A stretch of DNA of 64,000 bases from NCBI GenBank assembly GCA_050950345.1, contig JBMNHK010000007.1, positions 310,001 to 374,000 on the forward strand, given 5' to 3'. Origin of the DNA: Pelotomaculum_C sp050950345. Its GTDB lineage: Bacteria; Bacillota; Desulfotomaculia; Desulfotomaculales; Pelotomaculaceae. Numbering within the stretch: the first letter of the stretch is position 1; the number at the start of each line of letters is the position of its first letter. Position numbers and translations under genes: made by a program. The notes beneath the pieces are model-generated. The model ran no database searches and was not told the origin of the DNA. It saw only the letters and a list, made by a program, of their open reading frames with translations. Below, piece after piece: positions 34,577-43,646 of the stretch.

Positions 34577-35978
34577 AATGGGTAAATTAACACAGGGTGA
34601 AAAAGATATTCTTAAAGTTGTTAAAAATGAACTTAACAATGCTACGCTTGATTGCTCTCTTAAAGAGACAAAAATTACGCTCGATTCCGCCATTGATTCA
34701 AGTGAAATGTTGCTTCGTTCATTAGGAATTAAAGTTGATCCCACCAATATCAGAAAGGCGGGAACCTTCAATCCCACGGGCAAAAAGAGTATTAAAATTA
34801 CGCCATTCGAAGACTTGCTTACTGAGGCAAATACCAACATAGTTAGGGATATTGATTTTAGCGATATTTTTACCCCCGAAGAAATAAAAGCAAATGCCGA
34901 CATAATCAACAAGCTAAACGAGGAGTTTAACAGTTTGCATCGCTTAGACAAGGTTGATTGGGCAATTTGCTCAGTTGCTGGACTCGTTGCCGCCGCAATC
35001 GATATTATTTTAGTGGGTATCCCGCATAATACAGTTGATGGAACTCGTGCGGGGACAATGTCAGATTGGATACGGGATATGTTTGATAAGACTATCCCGC
35101 CGGATCAAATTAAAGAGTTAGAAAAAAAAGCTAAGGTTCCTTTCGATGCTTCAATGAACGTTGACAACAAAGGCTATGGTGTCACTGATGTTTATGTTGA
35201 TGGGCTAACGCCATATTTCCATAGACTGGTTTCTCTTGGACATGATCCGTTACTTGGATTAATATTCGGTGTAATTGACGCTATGGCCGGAACTATGACC
35301 ACGATCGACCGCAATGGAGAGATTGTCCGACAGCTTATACCGAAGTATAGTGATAGAGTCGAAACTAACCTTATAGAAGCAATCAAAAAGGTTATAAATC
35401 ACCTTAAGTCTGATGTAAATACGTCAATGGGTTTACCTGTCCCGCTTATGGCGTTATTCAATTTATTTCAGTTTGGAAACATAGGGGAGCAAGAGCAAAC
35501 AATAGCGGAAATAGTACAAGGAATGTATTATGACGGATATGATTTTATTCACTTTTGTTCGATGTCAATTCCTGTTATTATCATTGAAATTGGCGTAAGG
35601 ATTTCATATGCGGTCAAGCGCATCAAGGAAGGGTATTCAATAAAAGATTCTATTCCTGTTACAATAAACAGAGAGAAGCGTCCGAAACTCGGCACAATGT
35701 TGTTTACTGCTCATACAATCGCTTCAGCGGTAAACGCAGGTAAAGTCACGGTTGCTGCCCATACAGGTGTTGAGAATCCTTTCTTAGCGATTAACTATCC
35801 TCAGTGGCTTGCTTTTATAAAGACTTCATTACAACAGTTAAAGTGGATGCTCTTGGAGAAACCTGAAATGCGGCATAAGTATGTTATGGGTATTATAGAG
35901 GGCGAATGGAACGATCTATATAATGATATCAACTACTTATGGGAAAGCCTGAATGACGAATATGTTTTTGAATACTGA
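34569..35978 (+). CDS. Large partner protein of the two-gene operon, function unknown
   Basis: About 466 residues; ATG 34578 (MGKLTQGEKDIL) is the likelier start. Helical throughout, with a hydrophobic helix WAICSVAGLVAAAIDIILVGIP near 135 and others near 345 (FCSMSIPVIIIEIGVRI). No motif that I know. The 8-base overlap with the glycine-zipper protein implies a complex made in fixed ratio. The pair is bounded by a PLD-like gene and an IS256 copy inserted 24 bases after the stop. Confidence 0.6.
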   Translation: MYRMGKLTQGEKDILKVVKNELNNATLDCSLKETKITLDSAIDSSEMLLRSLGIKVDPTNIRKAGTFNPTGKKSIKITPFEDLLTEANTNIVRDIDFSDIFTPEEIKANADIINKLNEEFNSLHRLDKVDWAICSVAGLVAAAIDIILVGIPHNTVDGTRAGTMSDWIRDMFDKTIPPDQIKELEKKAKVPFDASMNVDNKGYGVTDVYVDGLTPYFHRLVSLGHDPLLGLIFGVIDAMAGTMTTIDRNGEIVRQLIPKYSDRVETNLIEAIKKVINHLKSDVNTSMGLPVPLMALFNLFQFGNIGEQEQTIAEIVQGMYYDGYDFIHFCSMSIPVIIIEIGVRISYAVKRIKEGYSIKDSIPVTINREKRPKLGTMLFTAHTIASAVNAGKVTVAAHTGVENPFLAINYPQWLAFIKTSLQQLKWMLLEKPEMRHKYVMGIIEGEWNDLYNDINYLWESLNDEYVFEY

Positions 35979-36001
35979 TGTAGATGAGAACGTATTCTCG
36001 A

Positions 36002-37493
36002 CTGTGTAAATGGTAATAATCTCCAATAATAAACAGCAAGGAGATGTTACCATGAGACAGTTGAGCAATAAGGAAATGGAGTTAGTAGCCCTAATCAGCG
36101 ATGAATGTGCCACACCAGGAGACGTTACAGCAAGACTCAAAAACCTATTTGCTGGAGTGCTGGAAAAGATGCTGGAAGCCGAAATGGACGAGCATCTTGG
36201 GTACGAAAAAAACAACGTTGCCGGAAACAACACAGGCAACTCACGCAACGGATACTACGCTCCAAAGACTATCAAAAGCGAATGGGGCGAAACCGAGATT
36301 TCTGTTCCCCGAGACCGCAATGGTACATTTGAACCAAAAGCAATCGAGAAACGGCAAACTCGTACTGACGAAGTGGAGAAACGGGTTTTGGCCATGTACG
36401 CTAAAGGGCTGAGTACTCGCGACATAGAAGATCACTTACGCGATATATACGGCATAGACGCATCTGCAAGCCTCATCAGCCGGATAACAGACAAGATCAT
36501 GCCGGAAGTGGCAGAATGGCAGTCTCGGCCGCTGGCTGGAGTTTATCCGGTAGTGTTCTTTGACGGCATCCGCTTCAAGGTTAAGAAGGACGGCAAAGTC
36601 ATCAACAAGTGCGTGTACAGCGTCCTAGGCATAGGCATGGACGGCAAAAAGGACATTTTAGGCATCTGGATTAGCGAGACAGAGAGTGCAGCATTCTGGG
36701 CAACGGTGTTCAATGAGCTGAAAAACCGTGGAGTCAAAGACATTCTAATAGCCTGCCACGACAACCTTAGCGGCTTTGCGAATGCGCTGGAGACAGTCTT
36801 TCCTAAGACCGAAAACCAGCTGTGCATAATCCACATGATACGCAATTCCACAAAGTATGTCTCGTATAAAGAATTAAAAGCGGTAATGGCCGATTTAAAA
36901 GAAGTTTATGGAGCAGTGAGCGAGGAAGCAGCGCTTTATGCGTTGGAAGAATTCAAGGATAAATGGGGCAGCAAATACCCCCAGATTTATAGGTCATGGG
37001 AGGCTAATTGGGCAGATCTGTCGGGCTTCTTCAAATACCCCGATGAAATGCGCCGGTTAATCTACACTACAAACGCAGTCGAAGGTTTTCACCGGATGCT
37101 GAGGAAATTCACCAAGACCAAGACCAATTATCCAACTGACGATGCCTTAAGAAAGTCCATTTACCTGTCGGTACAGGAAATTAGCCGGAAATGGTATAAC
37201 CCAGTGAAAAACTGGGGCATAATATTCGGACAGTTTATGGTCTTTTACGGGGAACGGTTTACAGAGGCAGACATAGCCTAATCAACAGGGGCTCTGCCCC
37301 TGACCCCGGAGTTTAACGCTTCAGTCTCCTTACCGGATGTTAATAGAAAAAGGACAGCATCGGCGGTTGTCCTCATCCGTATAAGCAGACCTTCATGTGG
37401 CTCGGGTCGGTCTCCACCGGAGCCCTATCCTCCACATGAAGAAGAGTATTTTTAGTATTACCAAACAAATGGTGGGTTATTCCATTTACACAG
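36002..37493 (+). mobile_element. IS256-family insertion sequence
   Basis: Terminal inverted repeats CTGTGTAAATGG (36002-36013) and CCATTTACACAG (37482-37493), 12 of 12, enclose a complete transposase. About 200 bases follow the transposase gene inside the right end, including the hairpin CAGGGGC/GCCCCTG (37286-37302). No matching target duplication is seen outside the repeats. Confidence 0.75.
36052..37281 (+). CDS. IS256-family transposase
   Basis: 409 residues from ATG 36052 (AAGGAG 8 bases upstream; ATG 36010 lies in the inverted repeat). DDE residues are visible: Asp in FFDGIRFKV, Asp in ACHDNLSGF, Glu in TTNAVEGFHRMLRK. The N-terminal MLEAEMDEHLGYEK motif is typical of the family. Intact, so probably active. 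Confidence 0.95.
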   Translation: MRQLSNKEMELVALISDECATPGDVTARLKNLFAGVLEKMLEAEMDEHLGYEKNNVAGNNTGNSRNGYYAPKTIKSEWGETEISVPRDRNGTFEPKAIEKRQTRTDEVEKRVLAMYAKGLSTRDIEDHLRDIYGIDASASLISRITDKIMPEVAEWQSRPLAGVYPVVFFDGIRFKVKKDGKVINKCVYSVLGIGMDGKKDILGIWISETESAAFWATVFNELKNRGVKDILIACHDNLSGFANALETVFPKTENQLCIIHMIRNSTKYVSYKELKAVMADLKEVYGAVSEEAALYALEEFKDKWGSKYPQIYRSWEANWADLSGFFKYPDEMRRLIYTTNAVEGFHRMLRKFTKTKTNYPTDDALRKSIYLSVQEISRKWYNPVKNWGIIFGQFMVFYGERFTEADIA

Positions 37494-37701
37494 AAAGATT
37501 TACACTCCCAGGTGGGGCAGGCTTGCACAAATCCTATAACGTTGGGATTACCTCGACACCTATAACGAGGGGCTTCAATTTTCCTCCACTATTAACGTAT
37601 AAAGCTGAGGCTCCGTGCAAGCCGGGCACCAAACGGGCACCATTTTGGGACACTTAAAAACTAAAAGAACACTCCCATCGGTGGTCGGCAAGGGTGATGT
37701 T
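37494..37701. other. Gene-free stretch between IS256 and PIN gene
   Basis: Contains short inverted repeats around AACGAGGGG and CAAGCCGGGC but no credible gene. A second copy of TTTACAC follows the right inverted repeat of the insertion sequence, perhaps debris of an older insertion. Confidence 0.3.
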
Positions 37702-38150
37702 CTAGAGAGTTGCAGTTAACGGATTAATCGTGTTAGCCCCAATAGCTTTAGCAACAGAAATAAGATTGTTATCGCTTGCGATGAATACCCAGTCATCTTC
37801 TTTAATCAATATAAAGGTGGCAAGATGTAAAGCATCCAGTGTTCTTAGCCCGTGAATTTTGCCATGTCTTAACAACAAGTCTTCCGCTTCCTGCAGGACC
37901 GCATTCCCTAAGGGCTCAACCTGGACCGGGAATACTCTTCATTAAAACCGCTTACGACATCATTTAATGCTCTTGCGTCAATTTCCTTATTCCGAAAGCG
38001 ACGATATAATGCGGAAATAAACTCGAGTCTTACCAGATCGGAAACATGGATAACATTTTCCGGATTAGTTGCCAAGTCAGTGACCATTTCTGTTCCATTC
38101 TCTTCGTGAAAAAACTTAATCAAAGCGGAAGTATCAAAAAACAGGTTCAT
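37702..38150 (-). pseudogene. PIN-domain (VapC-type) toxin, frameshifted
   Basis: The first frame gives FFDTSALIKFFHEENG and LVRLEFISALYRR, the metal-binding N-terminal half of PIN RNases, and stops after EEYSRSRLSP. One missing base near 37921 (GGTCCAGG for GGTTCCAGG) restores VEPLGNAVLQEAEDLLLRHG and the catalytic-Asp segment LRTLDALHLATF to a stop at 37702, 149 residues in all. It overlaps the upstream antitoxin gene by 4 bases. Either a truly inactivated toxin or a sequencing error. Confidence 0.8.
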
Positions 38151-38362
38151 ATGCGATCATTTCTCTCTTCAATAATGTCGTCACTTAGCGATCCTTTGCA
38201 ATTCCTCAAAGCAAGACGGGTTCTTAGATAACCATTTTTAGCCATTTTCATTTCAAGTTTCTTGTCCTGTTTTTTTAGTGTCAGAACCAGGTCGTAGACC
38301 CGTAAAATATTGTGTGGGCCGAGCGACTCGATTTCCTTTTTTAAACGTTCTTTAGCCTGCAT
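38147..38362 (-). CDS. Antitoxin partner of the PIN toxin
   Basis: 71 residues, MQAKERLKKEIESLGPHNILRVYDLVLTLKK... with a basic middle and acidic end. Antitoxins of this pattern (Phd/AbrB-unrelated, DUF2281-like) sit directly before VapC genes. ATG 38362 has GGTGG 7 bases upstream; a GTG four codons earlier is less likely. The stop overlaps the toxin start (ATGA). Confidence 0.65.
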   Translation of the reverse strand: MQAKERLKKEIESLGPHNILRVYDLVLTLKKQDKKLEMKMAKNGYLRTRLALRNCKGSLSDDIIEERNDRI

Positions 38363-38374
38363 AGAAAACACCAC

Positions 38375-38771
38375 CTTAAAACAAATATATCAAAGCATAA
38401 ACTTGACAGCAAGGAATCGAAGTTTCCCATACATATTTTATACCAAAGGTAAAAAGGGCCAGCATGTAGGCGCCGGTGTAGCCGCTGCCTTAAGCATAGG
38501 TGTGGTGGTTGGCGGTAGTTTTATGGAATGGCCTGCCCCACCTGTCATTTTCGGCTTGCAAGCGCCAGGTGGTGCCGGCCTTCCACAGTATTCATAAGCA
38601 TTAAGGTGAGACATTGATGGGTTATATTTTGGCCAAGTACCAAGAGGACGTAGTGCTGGACTGGGTTTGGGGTTGAGTGCGATATAAATATAGCTACCGG
38701 TTCAGTTTGTAGAAGGATAAATTGATATTTTATAGAAATTTTCACATTAAAAATTAAGGCGGGGCGGTAAA
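38375..38771. other. Intergenic, no gene seen
   Basis: AT-rich on both sides of a GC-rich core at 38500-38585. A hairpin CCACCTG (38550-38556) with CAGGTGG pairs across TTGCAAGCG and resembles the hairpin at 26702-26749 (both have CACCT...TTGCAAGC...AGGTG). No credible open frame. Confidence 0.35.
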
Positions 38772-40094
38772 TTGGCAAAGATTTACCATGAGATAAGGGA
38801 TCCTATACATGTTTTTATCAAACTGGATAACGACGAGAGAAAAGTCCTGAATTCATATCCGTTTCAGCGTTTGCGTTACATTCACCAACTGGCAATGTCT
38901 TATCTTGTATACCCCGGCGCGACACATAAAAGGTTTGAGCATTCTCTCGGCGTCATGGAACTGGCCGGAAGGGTTTATGATGTTGTGACCAATGAAGTTA
39001 ACATACATAGCAAAGTTAAAGAATTAATTCCTGAGATAAATGATAAAAACAAAGTTGGCTACTGGCGTCGTGCCGTTCGTATGGCGGCGCTTTGTCACGA
39101 CTTGGGACATTTGCCATTTTCCCACGCTGCGGAAAAAGAACTCCTTCCACCTGGGTGGGACCACGAACGTTTCACTATTGAGATTATACGCAGTGAGGAA
39201 ATGAAAAACATTTGGGAGGAAATGACACCTCCACTTCGTGCTGAGGATATTATCAAGCTGGCAGTCGGCCCAAAGAAATATAAGAGTGCTAAATTTACGG
39301 ACTGGGAGGCCATCCTTTCCGAAATTATAGTTGGAGACGCTTTTGGCGTTGACCGGATTGATTATCTGTTGAGGGATTCATATCATGCGGGAGTGGCTTA
39401 TGGAAAATTTGATCATTACCGGTTGATTGATACTATTAGGATTCTACCCAGAACAACAGGAGAAGAACGGGGTTCTGTTGAGCCTGTATTAGGTGTTGAA
39501 GAGGGTGGTCTGCACTCGGCGGAAGCTCTTCTGCTGGCCCGTTATTTCATGTACACTCAGGTGTATTTTCATCCTGTGAGAAGAGTGTATGATATCCATC
39601 TAAAGGATTTTCTTATCAAATGGTTGCCCGAAGGGAATTTTACTATCAATGTAGAAGAACTTCTAAAAATAACCGATAACGAAGTGCTGGCAGCGCTCCT
39701 GGAGGCGGCCAGGATTGAGGACCATAAAGGGCATGACCCTGCCCGCCGGATAGTAAAACGGGAGCATTACCGGAAGCTGTATGAAAAAAATCCGGAAGAT
39801 TTAAGGATAAACCCGGAGGCCGGGCGGAGGGTATTTGAAGCGCTACGCTCCCAATATGGTGTTGAAGCGGTCCGGGCGGATACTTATACAGCGAAGAACA
39901 GCGCAATGGAGTTTCCCGTTTTGCGCAGTGACGGGCGCATATTTTCTTCATATGATTTGTCGGAAACCATTCAAAGGCTGCCAATTGCTTCTTTTGATTA
40001 TGTTTTTATAAGACCCGATTTGGTGAATGATGCTGACGATTGGTTGAAGAAAAACAGGCATGAGATCATAAAAATTGTTTCTTTGGAGGGTTAA
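38772..40094 (+). CDS. HD-superfamily phosphohydrolase (YwfO-like)
   Basis: 440 residues. Metal motifs HKRFEHSLGVMELA and MAALCHDLGHLPFSHAAE (H...HD) with the later Asp in GDAFGVDRIDYLLRDS are those of dNTP triphosphohydrolase-like HD proteins such as YwfO. It probably hydrolyses dNTPs or related nucleotides in the cytoplasm. TTG start after GGCGGGGCGG. It pairs with a YwgA-type gene 3 bases downstream, the same pair as ywfO-ywgA in B. subtilis. Confidence 0.88.
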   Translation: MAKIYHEIRDPIHVFIKLDNDERKVLNSYPFQRLRYIHQLAMSYLVYPGATHKRFEHSLGVMELAGRVYDVVTNEVNIHSKVKELIPEINDKNKVGYWRRAVRMAALCHDLGHLPFSHAAEKELLPPGWDHERFTIEIIRSEEMKNIWEEMTPPLRAEDIIKLAVGPKKYKSAKFTDWEAILSEIIVGDAFGVDRIDYLLRDSYHAGVAYGKFDHYRLIDTIRILPRTTGEERGSVEPVLGVEEGGLHSAEALLLARYFMYTQVYFHPVRRVYDIHLKDFLIKWLPEGNFTINVEELLKITDNEVLAALLEAARIEDHKGHDPARRIVKREHYRKLYEKNPEDLRINPEAGRRVFEALRSQYGVEAVRADTYTAKNSAMEFPVLRSDGRIFSSYDLSETIQRLPIASFDYVFIRPDLVNDADDWLKKNRHEIIKIVSLEG

Positions 40095-40097
40095 TTT

Positions 40098-40646
40098 ATG
40101 GAGGACGCCAGGCGTCAGGCTGTGGTGCTGTCATTAATTGAGAAATTACACCATTATGGGAACTGGTGTGGCGAGACGCATATTCAAAAGAGTCTTTATT
40201 TCCTTCAGGAAATGTTAGGTATACCTACGGGTTTCGATTTCATTCTCTACAAGCACGGGCCGTTTTCTTTTGATTTAAGAGATGAACTTGGCGTGATGCG
40301 GGCCAATATGCTCATCGAGCTTCATAGTAAACCATATCCTTATGGTCCGTCGCATCTTCCGGGTGATGCTGCAGAAAGGCTCAAGGAGCTTTATCCTAAA
40401 ACTGCTAAAATATACGAGCGGCAAATTGATTTTATTGCCGAAAAACTGGCTTCTTTACGTGTTGCCGAGCTGGAGCGGTTGGCAACGGCCTTGTATGTGA
40501 CATTGGAGGAAGGCAGGGAAAAAACAGTTCAAGCTAGGGCCATAAGGATAAATAAGCTAAAGCCTCATGTGAGAATAGATGAAGCGCAGCGGGCTGTTGA
40601 GGAAGTAGATTCTTTAATGTTACAGGCAAAGAAAATGTTTAATTAA
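40098..40646 (+). CDS. YwgA-family protein
   Basis: 182 residues, start VVLSLIEKLHHYGNWCGETHIQKSLYFLQE, then ILYKHGPFSFDLRDEL: the YwgA pattern, distantly like SocA/Panacea (DUF4065) domains. Function unknown; conserved behind HD phosphohydrolases, so a regulator or partner is likely. The HD stop and this ATG are 3 bases apart, suggesting coupling. Confidence 0.8.
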   Translation: MEDARRQAVVLSLIEKLHHYGNWCGETHIQKSLYFLQEMLGIPTGFDFILYKHGPFSFDLRDELGVMRANMLIELHSKPYPYGPSHLPGDAAERLKELYPKTAKIYERQIDFIAEKLASLRVAELERLATALYVTLEEGREKTVQARAIRINKLKPHVRIDEAQRAVEEVDSLMLQAKKMFN

Positions 40647-40683
40647 AAAGAACGCCGGTTTTTTTTAAGGATATTATAGCTTT

Positions 40684-40797
40684 CTAACCTGGCGGGATAG
40701 AAGTAAAATACAAAAAAACCTCGTCCACTATGGCCGGGGGTTTTTTATCCGCCAGAATGTGTTTGGCCACCTGGATCATTACCCTGATGTGATACAT
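40684..40797 (-). pseudogene. Decayed copy of the att-adjacent small gene (copy 3)
   Basis: MYHIRVMIQVAKHILADKKPP aligns with the middle of the 37-codon gene at 41732-41845 (IRVMIQVAKRIL). The N-terminal MKKELSPEQLK part and the adjoining att site are missing, and the tail is unrelated. It marks a third, degraded element junction. Confidence 0.55.
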
Positions 40798-40925
40798 TTT
40801 GTAAAATGGACCACCCATCCCTCTCGCGTTGTTTGTTGGACGTGCAAGATCAATTGAACCTGTTACCTTGAGAATAAAAAAAATAAGCTATAGTTAAGTT
40901 AAAGGTAATAAATGGAGTGAAAATA

Positions 40926-41267
40926 ATGTCCGCTCTAACACCTGTTGAGAAAAAAACATTGAACATGTTTATTGAACACTTAAACCGGGTTTACCCGGGT
41001 GAAGTAGAAAAAGTGATACTGTACGGTTCCAGAGCCAGGGGTGATAACCGCCCCGATTCCGATATGGACATCCTCATCCTTGTAAGGGATAAAAAAAGAA
41101 TCACCCGCGATAATATTTACGACTTTGTGATTGACGCTGAATTGGAGCAGGGTATCGATATATCTGTGAATATTTACGACAGCGACTATTTCAGCAGGCT
41201 GGTTATGCTAAACGCACCTTTTGCCTCTAATGTTGTCAAGGAAGGTGTGACTCTTTGGAAGCTATAA
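40926..41267 (+). CDS. MNT-type nucleotidyltransferase antitoxin
   Basis: 113 residues. VILYGSRARGDNRPDSDMDILIL is the minimal nucleotidyltransferase motif (GSx9DxD). In HEPN/MNT modules this enzyme AMPylates and silences the HEPN RNase. ATG 40926 has TGGAG at 40913-40917. The start of the HEPN gene overlaps its end. Confidence 0.88.
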   Translation: MSALTPVEKKTLNMFIEHLNRVYPGEVEKVILYGSRARGDNRPDSDMDILILVRDKKRITRDNIYDFVIDAELEQGIDISVNIYDSDYFSRLVMLNAPFASNVVKEGVTLWKL

Positions 41268-41668
41268 ACGGCAAAGTGTTAGCGCAATACCGGCTTGACC
41301 CGGTAGGGAACGGTTGAAAGCAGCCCGTTTATTATAGGAAAAGAAGATGTATGCTGATGCCGCTTCAAGGTCGTATTATGCCGTATTCCAGGCTGCCCGC
41401 GCTGCTCTGGCCACAAAGGGGCTTGACTCACGGAAGCACTCGGGTAATATTGGACTTGTTTAACCAGCAGTTTGTAAAAACCGGTGTTTTGCCGAAAGAC
41501 TACGGTAAAATTCTTAAGAGCTCAAAGGATTTAAGACAGGCCAGTGATTACGACGACTTCTACATGATCAGCCGCGAAGAAGCTCTGGCAGCCGTTGAAA
41601 CCGCCTCCCGGTTTATAAGGGGCATCAAGCTGTTTTTGAGGGATAATTATGAACAAGATAGACTTTAG
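41255..41668 (+). pseudogene. HEPN toxin, multiply broken
   Basis: Three frames together spell a HEPN protein. TTG 41255 begins MEAINGKVLAQYRLD; a second frame has RERLKAARLL, an in-frame TAG at about 41333, then YADAASRSYYAVFQAARAAL and GLDSRKHSG; a third has LFNQQFVKTGVLPKDYGKIL to the stop at 41668. At least two frameshifts plus one stop mean real decay. The antitoxin remains intact, as expected when a toxin is lost first. Confidence 0.82.
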
Positions 41669-41731
41669 GAATACCACTTCGGTGTAAAGCTCAAAGAAGC
41701 AGGGATATTATGTTGCGGATGTAGCTTCCGG

Positions 41732-41845
41732 TTATGATTGCCGGGGGTTTTTCTTTTCATCTTCCAGGATGCGTTTGGCCACCTGTATCATTACCCTGAT
41801 GGCCTTTTTTACCTTTAGTTGTTCCGGGGAAAGTTCCTTTTTCAT
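41732..41845 (-). CDS. Small att-adjacent protein, copy 2 (37 aa)
   Basis: MKKELSPEQLKVKKAIRVMIQ followed by VAKRILEDEKK: a basic two-helix protein. It starts 43 bases from the arm of att site B. A homologue (56833-56949) sits at the same distance from att site C. Position and size suggest a recombination directionality factor or another accessory protein of the serine recombinase; no such function is known to me for this family. Confidence 0.6.
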   Translation of the reverse strand: MKKELSPEQLKVKKAIRVMIQVAKRILEDEKKNPRQS

Positions 41846-41887
41846 GGTACATTTTATGATAGGAACCAGCCGGTTGGTTACGGTTTC

Positions 41888-41933
41888 ATATCAACTGGTT
41901 AGCAGCCCTTTGGCGCTGTTGACCGGTTGATGT
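41888..41933 (-). other. Attachment site B, intact attP-like palindrome
   Basis: 46 bp: arm ATATCAACT (41888-41896), 11 bases, core CTTTGG (41908-41913), 11 bases, arm GGTTGATGT (41925-41933). The arms are inverted repeats with two mismatches. It lies 6 bases from the recombinase 2 stop codon. Its small-gene flank matches site C (GTAACCAA then the small gene), and its 19-mer matches site A. Confidence 0.72.
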
Positions 41934-41939
41934 GGAAAG

Positions 41940-43412
41940 TCAGGCGTTAAAATCTATTTCAACCCTGTTGTCGGAGAATACTTTAACTTTCTCAATCATG
42001 TTGGTGATGATGCCCCGGCGTTCTGTGGCGTCGGCTTCCTCCCAGATGACAGGGAAATTGGCTAATAACTCGAACCGGTCCTTTGTATTGATCTGCCGGG
42101 TGTTGCCGGCCTGGAGCTCTTTTTCCATGGCGGCCAGTTGTCTTTGCAGGTAAGCTTTCCTGTCCCGCAGGTATTTGACTCTCTCCCTAAGTTCCTCCGG
42201 TTCCACAGCGTCTCGTTCAAAGGCACCGTACCACCTGTTTAACTTCTTATCAATGGCTGCGAGGTCTTTTTTGGCCTGGTTGATCCCCGCCAGGAGGGAG
42301 TTGTTGTCGAGGTTTATATTATTGGCTTCATCGACTACATACCTGACCAATTCCTGATCATAGGAGTAATGATACAAGGCGTCAATGACTTTATTCTCAA
42401 TCTCCTCGGCCCGTTTGTAGCCGCACCGGCAGCCTGCTTTTGTGACCATTTGTTTGGCTGAACCATCCTGGCTGTAACATACGTAATACCTGATCACTTT
42501 TTTGGGGTTAGTGCGGGGGTGGTTCTGCCAGGTATTCTTAGCCCTCATCCTGGCGCTGCATTCACCGCACCAGATGAGCCCCGACAGTAGCCCGGCATGG
42601 ACACTGGCAGACGCCCGAACCGCGCCCCGGTCACGGATTAAGGCCTGAACCTCCCGCCATTTTGCCGCCTCAATGATGGGTGGTTGTTGGCCCTGGTAAA
42701 GCACACCCTGGTGGCTGACCAGACCGGTATAAACCGGATTGGTTAATATCTTGCGAATTTCTTGTTTGCGCCAGCCTTTACCGGTGGGGCCGGGCACCCC
42801 TTGTCTTGCCAGTTCCTCTCCGATATGTTGGTAGCCGTAGGAGTGCTCCAGGTAAAAGTCATATATCCGGCGCACTATAACTGCTTGCATTTCATCGATT
42901 TCCAAAAGCTTATGCGCAAAGTTGTAGCGGTAGCCGTAGGGGGCGATGCCGCCCATAAACCGGCCTTGTCTGGCGCTTTCCTTTTTGGCCATCCTGACCC
43001 GTTCCACGATGGTTTCGCGTTCGAGCTGGGCGAATACGGCCATCATGCCGATAGCGGCCTTGCCGAAAGGAGTCGTGGTGTCAAAGGCCTCCGTGGCGGA
43101 CTTAAAACCGATACCATTGGGTTCAAAAATATCCTCCAGGATATAGAGCACATCTTTTTGCCGGCGGGAAAGGCGGTCCAGCTTTAGAACCAGCACGGCA
43201 TTAAATTTTTTGGCCCCGGCGTCCCTCAGGAGACGCTGCATGGCCGGTCGCTCCAGGTCCTTGCCGCTGTAACCGTCATCGATGTAGAAATCAAAGATTT
43301 CCCAGCCCTGGGACTGGCAATAAGCCATCAGGCGGGACTGCTGCGCCGGAATGGAGATGCCTTGTTCGGCCTGTTCGTCTGTGGAGACGCGCAGGTAGGC
43401 TGCTATTTTCAT
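41940..43412 (-). CDS. Large serine recombinase 2
   Basis: 490 residues with the same architecture as recombinase 1: AAYLRVSTDEQ (Ser10), DDGYSGKDLERPA, KLDRLSRRQKD, FGKAAIGMMAVFAQLERE, zinc ribbon IWCGECSARM and CRCGYK, C-terminal coiled coil. Att site B follows its stop by 6 bases, as is usual for integrases next to attP, so it is the best candidate to act on sites A, B and C. It is transcribed in the direction of cotJ. About two thirds of its residues match recombinase 1. Confidence 0.95.
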   Translation of the reverse strand: MKIAAYLRVSTDEQAEQGISIPAQQSRLMAYCQSQGWEIFDFYIDDGYSGKDLERPAMQRLLRDAGAKKFNAVLVLKLDRLSRRQKDVLYILEDIFEPNGIGFKSATEAFDTTTPFGKAAIGMMAVFAQLERETIVERVRMAKKESARQGRFMGGIAPYGYRYNFAHKLLEIDEMQAVIVRRIYDFYLEHSYGYQHIGEELARQGVPGPTGKGWRKQEIRKILTNPVYTGLVSHQGVLYQGQQPPIIEAAKWREVQALIRDRGAVRASASVHAGLLSGLIWCGECSARMRAKNTWQNHPRTNPKKVIRYYVCYSQDGSAKQMVTKAGCRCGYKRAEEIENKVIDALYHYSYDQELVRYVVDEANNINLDNNSLLAGINQAKKDLAAIDKKLNRWYGAFERDAVEPEELRERVKYLRDRKAYLQRQLAAMEKELQAGNTRQINTKDRFELLANFPVIWEEADATERRGIITNMIEKVKVFSDNRVEIDFNA

Positions 43413-43646
43413 AGTATCACCTGAAAGTAGATATATAACATTGCATATGTGCCCCTGGGGCTGGCGACCTGCCTTGTCCTGGTACTTTTTGCCCTAATTA
43501 ATATTACATATTAGCCCCCCGGACAAAAGGGGACGGTCATTTAACAATAGCCAGGCAAATATTTGCTTGAGCAAAAGCTTTATCTTTTGACGTCCCCGGT
43601 AGCCGGGGGTTATCATATGAAAAAGGGACGGCAAAGGTGATGGACT

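Noticed and set aside
36002..37493. Target-site duplication of the IS256 copy
   Set aside because: Eight to nine bases outside the two inverted repeats do not match, so the insertion is old or its ends are altered.
37282..37700. Group II intron or small protein gene behind the IS256 transposase
   Set aside because: No domain V-like hairpin or reverse transcriptase; the 86-codon frame at 37397-37657 has no ribosome site and overlaps the insertion-sequence end.
16167..41913. Inversion between att sites A and B
   Set aside because: The palindromic arms make B match A in the opposite strand, but flanks (recombinase, small gene) show that A, B and C share one orientation, so deletion rather than inversion is expected.
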